6,182 bases of DNA from Burkholderiales bacterium (lineage in GTDB: Bacteria > Pseudomonadota > Gammaproteobacteria > Burkholderiales > SG8-39), in contig JADGRR010000197.1 of NCBI GenBank assembly GCA_017880745.1, positions 1 to 6,182 of the forward strand, read 5' to 3'. Below the pieces are notes generated by a model. The model was not told the DNA's origin. It saw only the letters and a program-made list of their open reading frames with translations, and made no database searches. Made by a program: the position numbers and the translations under genes. This document shows, piece by piece, positions 1-6,182 of this stretch. Position 1 is the first letter of the stretch; every line of letters begins with the position of its first letter.

Positions 1-3654
<3,654 letters not shown>

Positions 3655-3659
3655 AACAG

Positions 3660-3663
3660 CTCC
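3660..3663 (-). promoter_or_regulatory. Shine-Dalgarno of rpoB
   Basis: GGAG on the minus strand, within CTGGAGC, 5 nt before the ATG at 3654. Moderate strength and good spacing; it supports this start over any in-frame alternative. The CTCC in the adjacent heptamer array could pair weakly with it. Confidence 0.75.
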
Positions 3664-3665
3664 AG

Positions 3666-3714
3666 TTCAGGATGCAGGAGTCAGAATTCGAAAGTCAGGG
3701 GTCACAAGACAGGA
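3666..3714. repeat. Degenerate 7-bp tandem repeat in the rplL-rpoB gap
   Basis: Seven consecutive heptamers in register fill these 49 bp. The plus-strand consensus is GTCAGGA (minus TCCTGAC). Starting at 3666 and stepping by 7, the units match the consensus at 6, 5, 6, 3, 6, 5 and 6 of 7 positions; only the unit at 3687-3693 is poor. The array ends 11 bp before the rpoB start codon, next to its Shine-Dalgarno. No transposon ends or coding potential are seen. It resembles decayed short tandemly repeated heptamers known from some bacterial intergenic regions; function unknown. Confidence 0.55.
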
Positions 3715-3791
3715 ATCGGCCACGAAAAAATCATCGGTCCGATCACTCTCTTCAGGCCTCCGCGCTAGTAATCCGTACTTCTCATAACGGC

Positions 3792-3832
3792 AAAAGGCCG
3801 GCAGCCGAATCGCAAAAAAGCGGCTGCCAGCC
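3792..3832 (-). terminator. Terminator-like hairpin (probable attenuator) between rplL and rpoB
   Basis: On the minus strand GGCTGGCAGCCG-type sequence (3832-3821) and GGCAGCCG's complement (3807-3796) form a GC-rich stem. The core is a perfect 8 bp (CGGCTGCC 3807-3800 with GGCAGCCG 3828-3821), extended by 3 bp beyond one mismatch, with a 13-nt loop that itself contains TTTTTT. The stem ends directly in TTTT (3795-3792) followed by G. The short T run suggests partial rather than complete termination. In E. coli an attenuator between rplL and rpoB lets only a fraction of polymerases continue; the identical position here supports the same role (inference). Confidence 0.8.
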
Positions 3833-3847
3833 CGATTGCCATAGCGC

Positions 3848-4228
3848 TTACTTCATCTCGGCTTTGGCGCCGGCCTCAGTCAGCTGCTTGACGATATCTT
3901 CCGCATCTTTCTTGGAGATTGCTTCCTTCACCGCCTTGGGCGCGCCGTCGACCAGGTCTTTGGCTTCTTTCAGGCCCAAGCCGGTGATCGCGCGGACCAC
4001 CTTGATGACGTTGACCTTGCTCTCGCCGCATGCGTTCAGCATGACGGTGAATTCGGTCTGCTCTTCCGCGGCCGGAGCGGCTGCGCCGGAAGCAGCCGGA
4101 GCGGCCATGGCCACGGCGGCAGCGGCGGACACGCCGAATTTCTCTTCCATTTCCTTGATCAGGGTGGAGAGTTCCAGCACGGTCATGTTTGAAATTGCGT
4201 CGAGAAGTTCTGCTCTTGCGATTGCCAT
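3848..4228 (-). CDS. rplL: 50S ribosomal protein L7/L12
   Basis: A complete 126-residue L7/L12 (bL12; E. coli 121), the multi-copy flexible stalk protein that recruits and activates IF2, EF-Tu, EF-G and RF3. Residues 1 to about 33 form the N-terminal dimerisation and L10-binding domain (MTVLELSTLIKEMEEKFGVS). About 34-56 is the Ala/Pro-rich hinge, a few residues longer than in E. coli. About 57-126 is the factor-binding domain with KVNVIKVVRAITGLGLKEAK (71-90), containing the expected contact positions K71, I75, K76, R79, G85, L86, K87, E88 and K90. One cysteine, C67, sits in the turn NACGES, where E. coli has alanine. The ATG at 4228 is set by an AGGAG 6 nt upstream; the stop is TAA at 3850-3848. 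A terminator-like hairpin starts 15 nt after the stop, so this gene ends the abundant ribosomal-protein part of the transcript. Confidence 0.99.
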   Translation of the reverse strand: MAIARAELLDAISNMTVLELSTLIKEMEEKFGVSAAAAVAMAAPAASGAAAPAAEEQTEFTVMLNACGESKVNVIKVVRAITGLGLKEAKDLVDGAPKAVKEAISKKDAEDIVKQLTEAGAKAEMK

Positions 4229-4234
4229 TGTTGA

Positions 4235-4239
4235 CTCCT
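4235..4239 (-). promoter_or_regulatory. Shine-Dalgarno of rplL
   Basis: AGGAG on the minus strand, 6 nt before the ATG at 4228, in the 66-nt rplJ-rplL gap. A separate, well-spaced site suits the several-fold higher synthesis of L7/L12 relative to L10. The rest of the gap (4240-4294) has a pyrimidine-rich stretch right after rplJ but no hairpin. Confidence 0.85.
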
Positions 4240-4294
4240 GAATGTTTAGTCGATTAAGTCGTTGGTAACTGGTGTGGAAGTCTGGAAAAAGAAG

Positions 4295-4825
4295 CTACGC
4301 GACCGCTTTCTCCTTCTGATCGCGAACGGCTGCGAGTGTGCGCACGAACCTGCCTGGCACCTCGTTGAGCGTCTGCACGAATTTGACCACCGGCGCCTGC
4401 ATGGTGCCCAGCAGGGTAGCGAGCAACTGTTCACGGCTGGGCATGTTGGCGAGCGCAGTGACTTCCTTCGCGGAAATCACCGAGTTCGGCAGGCCCCCTG
4501 CCTTGATCAGAAAGCGCTCGTTTGCCTTGGCAAAATCGTTCAGCACCTTGGCGCCAGCGACCGGGTCGGACGAAATGCCGTAGACAAGCGGCCCGACCAT
4601 CTTCTCGGCCAGCTTGTCGAACGGCGTGTCCTTCACGGCACGGCGCACCAGGGTGTTTTTCAGCACGCGCAGGTACACGCCCGCCTTGCGCGCCTTGGCG
4701 CGCAAATCAGTCATGACGCCCACTTCCAGACCACGGTACTCAGCGACGATGATCGCCTGCGCCTTTGCCACCTGCGCGGACACTTCGGCGACTACCGCCT
4801 TTTTCTGCTCAAGATTGAGACCCAA
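4295..4825 (-). CDS. rplJ: 50S ribosomal protein L10 (TTG start)
   Basis: A 176-residue L10 (uL10), the stalk base protein that binds 23S rRNA next to L11 and carries the L7/L12 dimers on its C-terminal helix; with L12 it also represses its own mRNA. Visible family features are LNLEQKKAVVAEVS near the N-terminus, YRGL (30-33), the rRNA-binding AGVYLRVLKNTLVRRA (48-63), FAKANERFLIKAGG (98-111) and the ending FVRTLAAVRDQKE. The start is TTG at 4825, chosen from the GGAGGT 6 nt upstream and family alignment; the stop is TAG at 4297-4295. It is about 11 residues longer than the E. coli protein, with the extra length in the C-terminal helix, where LLGTM (138-142), FVQTL (149-153) and FVRTL (160-164) recur every 11 residues. 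This suggests three rather than two L12-dimer sites (inference). rplL follows after 66 nt. Confidence 0.98.
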   Translation of the reverse strand: MGLNLEQKKAVVAEVSAQVAKAQAIIVAEYRGLEVGVMTDLRAKARKAGVYLRVLKNTLVRRAVKDTPFDKLAEKMVGPLVYGISSDPVAGAKVLNDFAKANERFLIKAGGLPNSVISAKEVTALANMPSREQLLATLLGTMQAPVVKFVQTLNEVPGRFVRTLAAVRDQKEKAVA

Positions 4826-4830
4826 GGTCT

Positions 4831-4836
4831 ACCTCC
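4831..4836 (-). promoter_or_regulatory. Shine-Dalgarno deciding the TTG start of rplJ
   Basis: GGAGGT on the minus strand, with 6 nt between GGAGG and the TTG at 4825. This near-ideal site and spacing, together with the expected N-terminus (M)GLNLEQKKAVVAEV, support TTG as the true start; no in-frame ATG or GTG fits better. Confidence 0.88.
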
Positions 4837-4863
4837 AATCAAATGCAGAGTTCGGAACACGGT

Positions 4864-4887
4864 GCGCAGACCAGATTGGTTCTGCGC
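4864..4887 (-). other. Hairpin in the rplJ leader upstream of the ribosome binding site
   Basis: On the minus strand GCGCAGA(A)CC (4887-4878) pairs with GGTCTGCGC (4872-4864): 9 bp with one bulged A and a 5-nt loop AATCT. It lies 27 nt before the rplJ Shine-Dalgarno. No T tract follows, so it is a structured RNA arm rather than a terminator. Its CCAATC segment is complementary to GATTGG overlapping the Shine-Dalgarno, and its right arm can alternatively pair with two upstream copies of CGCAGA. Confidence 0.6.
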
Positions 4888-4931
4888 GCTGCGCTCTTCC
4901 TTCTGCGTTACGGTTTCGGCGACCTTACATT

Positions 4932-4947
4932 CAGGAAACGCTTCCTG
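4932..4947 (-). other. Small hairpin in the rplJ leader
   Basis: CAGGAA and TTCCTG form a perfect 6-bp stem with a 4-nt GCGT loop on the minus strand. It lies 107 nt upstream of the rplJ start and just 3' of the GCGCACCC long-range pairing arm, so it probably forms one arm of the leader fold. No T tract follows. Confidence 0.6.
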
Positions 4948-5173
4948 TATTGGGGTGCGCCATCTGCGTTGGGCATTGCGGGTGACGGCTAATGAATGAG
5001 GGGGGATAAGCCCATCGCGCATCCTTCCAGCACCAGCTACCGATTAAGTTTTCGGGATATTCGCCATGCCGGATATTGGTTTCCCGTTACCCATCATTGC
5101 GCACCCTCGAACCCCAACGGTCTTTGATAACCCGCCACGGCGATACACTGCCGCAACGGCCCAAAGTCCTTGC

Positions 5174-5194
5174 GGTTGCGCCCAAGGCGCAACC
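5174..5194 (-). other. Strong hairpin just downstream of rplA
   Basis: On the minus strand GGTTGCGCC (5194-5186) and GGCGCAACC (5182-5174) form a perfect 9-bp GC-rich stem with a 3-nt TTG loop, starting 10 nt after the rplA stop codon. No T tract follows (next bases GCAAGGACTTTGG), so it does not look like a canonical intrinsic terminator. It could stabilise the 3' end of the rplKA message, be an RNA-processing site, or slow polymerase between the rplKA and rplJL parts. Its function is inferred from position only. Confidence 0.65.
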
Positions 5195-5204
5195 CGATAA
5201 TTCC

Positions 5205-5912
5205 TTAGCCGGTCACGCTCGCGACATCGACGCGGACGCCCGGGCCCATGGTGCTCGACACCGACAGCTTCTGCAGGTAGATCCCCTTGCTGCTGGCGGG
5301 CTTGGCCTTGTTGAGCGCCTCCACCAGCGCCTTGAGGTTTTCGCACAGCGCCTCGGGCGCGAAAGAAGCCAAGCCGATCGTGCATTGCACAATGCCCGCC
5401 TTGTCGGCGCGGTATTGCACCTGGCCGGCCTTGGCGTTCTTTACGGCGTTCGCCACGTCCGGGGTCACCGTGCCCACTTTCGGGTTCGGCATCAGGCCGC
5501 GCGGCCCCAGGATCTGGCCCAACTGGCCGACGATGCGCATGGTGTCGGGGCTGGCGATGATCACGTCGAAATCCATCTTGCCGGCCTTGATCTGCTCGGC
5601 CAGGTCTTCCATGCCGACGATGTCGGCACCGGCAGCCTTGGCCGCGGCGGCCTTGTCGCCCTGGGCGAACACCGCCACGCGCACTTTCTTGCCGGTGCCC
5701 GCAGGCAGAACGACCGAGCCGCGCACGGTCTGGTCCGATTTCTTGGCGTCGATGCCGAGATTCACGGCAACATCCACCGACTCGTCGAATTTCGCGGTCG
5801 CCGCCTGCTTCATCAGTTTCATCGCGTCCAGGGCAGGATAGGGCTTGTTGCGCTCGACCAGACTGGCAAAAGGCTTCTGGCGCTTGGAAAGCTTAACGGC
5901 TACTTGGTTCAT
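5205..5912 (-). CDS. rplA: 50S ribosomal protein L1
   Basis: A complete 235-residue L1 (E. coli about 234). L1 binds 23S rRNA helices 76-78 to form the mobile L1 stalk that helps release deacylated tRNA from the E site. In many bacteria it also represses the rplK-rplA mRNA by binding the rplK leader, which lies outside this window. Domain I is split between residues 1 to about 70 (KLSKRQK at 7-13) and about 160-235. Domain II lies between and ends with the signature GPRGLMPNPKVGTVT at 136-150. The C-terminal STMGPGVRVD (220-229) is the conserved RNA-contact segment. The ATG at 5912 is chosen because a GGAGG (5924-5920) sits 7 nt upstream and the ATG overlaps the rplK TGA. The N-terminus is slightly longer than the common MAKLSKRQK form. 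It ends with TAA at 5207-5205. Nothing suggests damage. Confidence 0.99.
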   Translation of the reverse strand: MNQVAVKLSKRQKPFASLVERNKPYPALDAMKLMKQAATAKFDESVDVAVNLGIDAKKSDQTVRGSVVLPAGTGKKVRVAVFAQGDKAAAAKAAGADIVGMEDLAEQIKAGKMDFDVIIASPDTMRIVGQLGQILGPRGLMPNPKVGTVTPDVANAVKNAKAGQVQYRADKAGIVQCTIGLASFAPEALCENLKALVEALNKAKPASSKGIYLQKLSVSSTMGPGVRVDVASVTG

Positions 5913-6182
5913 TTCACGCCCTCCACTATTACGCCCATGGAACGCGCGCTGCCGGCGATGGTGCGCACGGCAGCATCCAGATCCGACGCGGTAAGGTCCG
6001 GCATCTTGGCCTTGGCGATCTCCTCGGCCTGGGCGCGCGTCAGCTTGCCCACTTTGTCGGTATGCGGAATCTTGCTGCCCTTATCGATCCCGATCGCCCT
6101 CTTGATCAGCACGGTCGCGGGCGGCGTCTTGATGATAAAGGTGAAGCTCTTGTCCGCAAACGCGGTGATGACCACCGGCAGC
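5909..6182 (-). CDS. rplK: 50S ribosomal protein L11, 3' part (5' end outside window)
   Basis: This encodes the last 90 residues of L11, which binds the GTPase-associated region of 23S rRNA (helices 43/44) at the base of the L7/L12 stalk and is the target site of thiostrepton-type antibiotics. The fragment begins with LPVVITAFADKSFTF and contains the conserved KTPPATVLIKRA stretch, the DKVGKLTRAQ turn and the terminal SARSMGVIVEG, all typical of the C-terminal rRNA-binding domain. By comparison with the 142-residue E. coli protein (recalled), about 53 N-terminal residues, including the proline-rich N-domain segment, lie beyond the right edge. An internal GTG at 6175 is only a valine inside the domain, not a start. 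The gene ends with TGA at 5911-5909, which overlaps the rplA start as ATGA, so the two are probably translationally coupled. Identity is certain; only the 5' end is missing. Confidence 0.98.
   Translation of the reverse strand, partial: LPVVITAFADKSFTFIIKTPPATVLIKRAIGIDKGSKIPHTDKVGKLTRAQAEEIAKAKMPDLTASDLDAAVRTIAGSARSMGVIVEGVK
5920..5924 (-). promoter_or_regulatory. Shine-Dalgarno of rplA, inside the rplK coding end
   Basis: GGAGG on the minus strand, 7 nt before the rplA ATG and entirely inside the last codons of rplK. With the ATGA overlap it fixes the rplA start and makes translational coupling from rplK likely. Confidence 0.85.

Larger units (their letters stand above)
4826..5127 (-). promoter_or_regulatory. 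rplJ untranslated leader, probable L10(L12)n autoregulatory RNA
   Basis: There is no supportable gene between rplA and rplJ (4826-5204). The minus strand instead shows dense self-complementarity: GGGTGCGC (5106-5099) with GCGCACCC (4960-4953), a small hairpin at 4947-4932, a larger hairpin at 4887-4864, and a loop-to-Shine-Dalgarno complementarity. In many bacteria the leader of rplJ is bound by the L10-L12 complex, which mimics its 23S rRNA site and represses translation; the position and length here fit that family (Rfam L10_leader). The 5' boundary is arbitrary, set at the stretch CAAAGACCGTTGGGG (5126-5112), which I believe is conserved in such leaders. I looked for a sigma-70 promoter for rplJ and found none I would defend: the best pair, GACTTT and TATCGC at 17-nt spacing around 5143-5170, matches the consensus poorly. 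A covariance-model search would settle the family assignment. Confidence 0.7.

Noticed and set aside
4262..4999. 245-codon plus-strand open frame opposite rplJ and its leader
   Set aside because: Shadow of the GC-rich rplJ codons; no family resemblance and no separate promoter or ribosome binding site seen.
4792..5022. 76-codon minus-strand open frame across the rplJ leader
   Set aside because: It overlaps the structured leader and the start of rplJ in another frame, with no convincing ribosome binding site and no recognisable protein. A leader peptide cannot be excluded formally but nothing supports it.
5143..5170. Possible sigma-70 promoter for rplJ (GACTTT, 17 nt, TATCGC)
   Set aside because: Both hexamers match the consensus too poorly to annotate; the location is reasonable, so transcription-start mapping could still revive it.
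5044..5385. 113-codon minus-strand open frame overlapping the 3' end of rplA
   Set aside because: It is a shifted-frame shadow of rplA running into the spacer; low-complexity Gly/Arg/Gln product.

Overview
This window is a conserved housekeeping block of the bacterial ribosomal-protein/RNA-polymerase (beta) cluster. All genes read on the minus strand, so in transcription order (right to left) they are rplK (3' part only), rplA, rplJ, rplL and rpoB (5' ~90%, running off the left edge). The GC-rich coding sequence, the near absence of TTA/CTA/TCA codons in rpoB, and the style of the L1, L7/L12 and RpoB proteins point to a betaproteobacterium. A Nitrosomonadales-type lineage is a guess from protein flavour only; no species call is justified.

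Layout: 6182-5909 is the C-terminal two thirds of L11. 5912-5205 is L1, overlapping the rplK stop by ATGA. 5204-4826 is a 379-nt non-coding stretch holding a strong hairpin just after rplA and then the structured untranslated leader of rplJ, expected to carry the L10(L12)n autoregulatory site. 4825-4295 is L10, starting at TTG behind a near-perfect Shine-Dalgarno. 4294-4229 is a short gap with the rplL ribosome binding site. 4228-3848 is L7/L12. 3847-3655 is a 193-nt gap with a terminator-like hairpin followed by a short T tract (the position of the known rplL-rpoB attenuator) and a degenerate 7-bp tandem repeat just before rpoB. 3654-1 is the first 1218 codons of the RNA polymerase beta subunit.

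The genes work together. L11, L10 and L7/L12 build the ribosomal stalk base and stalk that recruit translation GTPases; L1 builds the opposite (E-site) stalk; rpoB encodes the catalytic beta subunit of RNA polymerase. Co-transcription with partial attenuation before rpoB is the classical way to make far more stalk protein than polymerase.

No new enzymatic or defence system is present. The points most worth a second look are a three-fold, exactly 11-residue-spaced repeat at the L10 C-terminus that suggests three L12 dimers per stalk, several mutually competing complementarities in the rplJ leader including one that covers part of the Shine-Dalgarno, and the heptamer array in the rpoB leader. 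All RNA structures were found by eye, without folding calculations or alignments.
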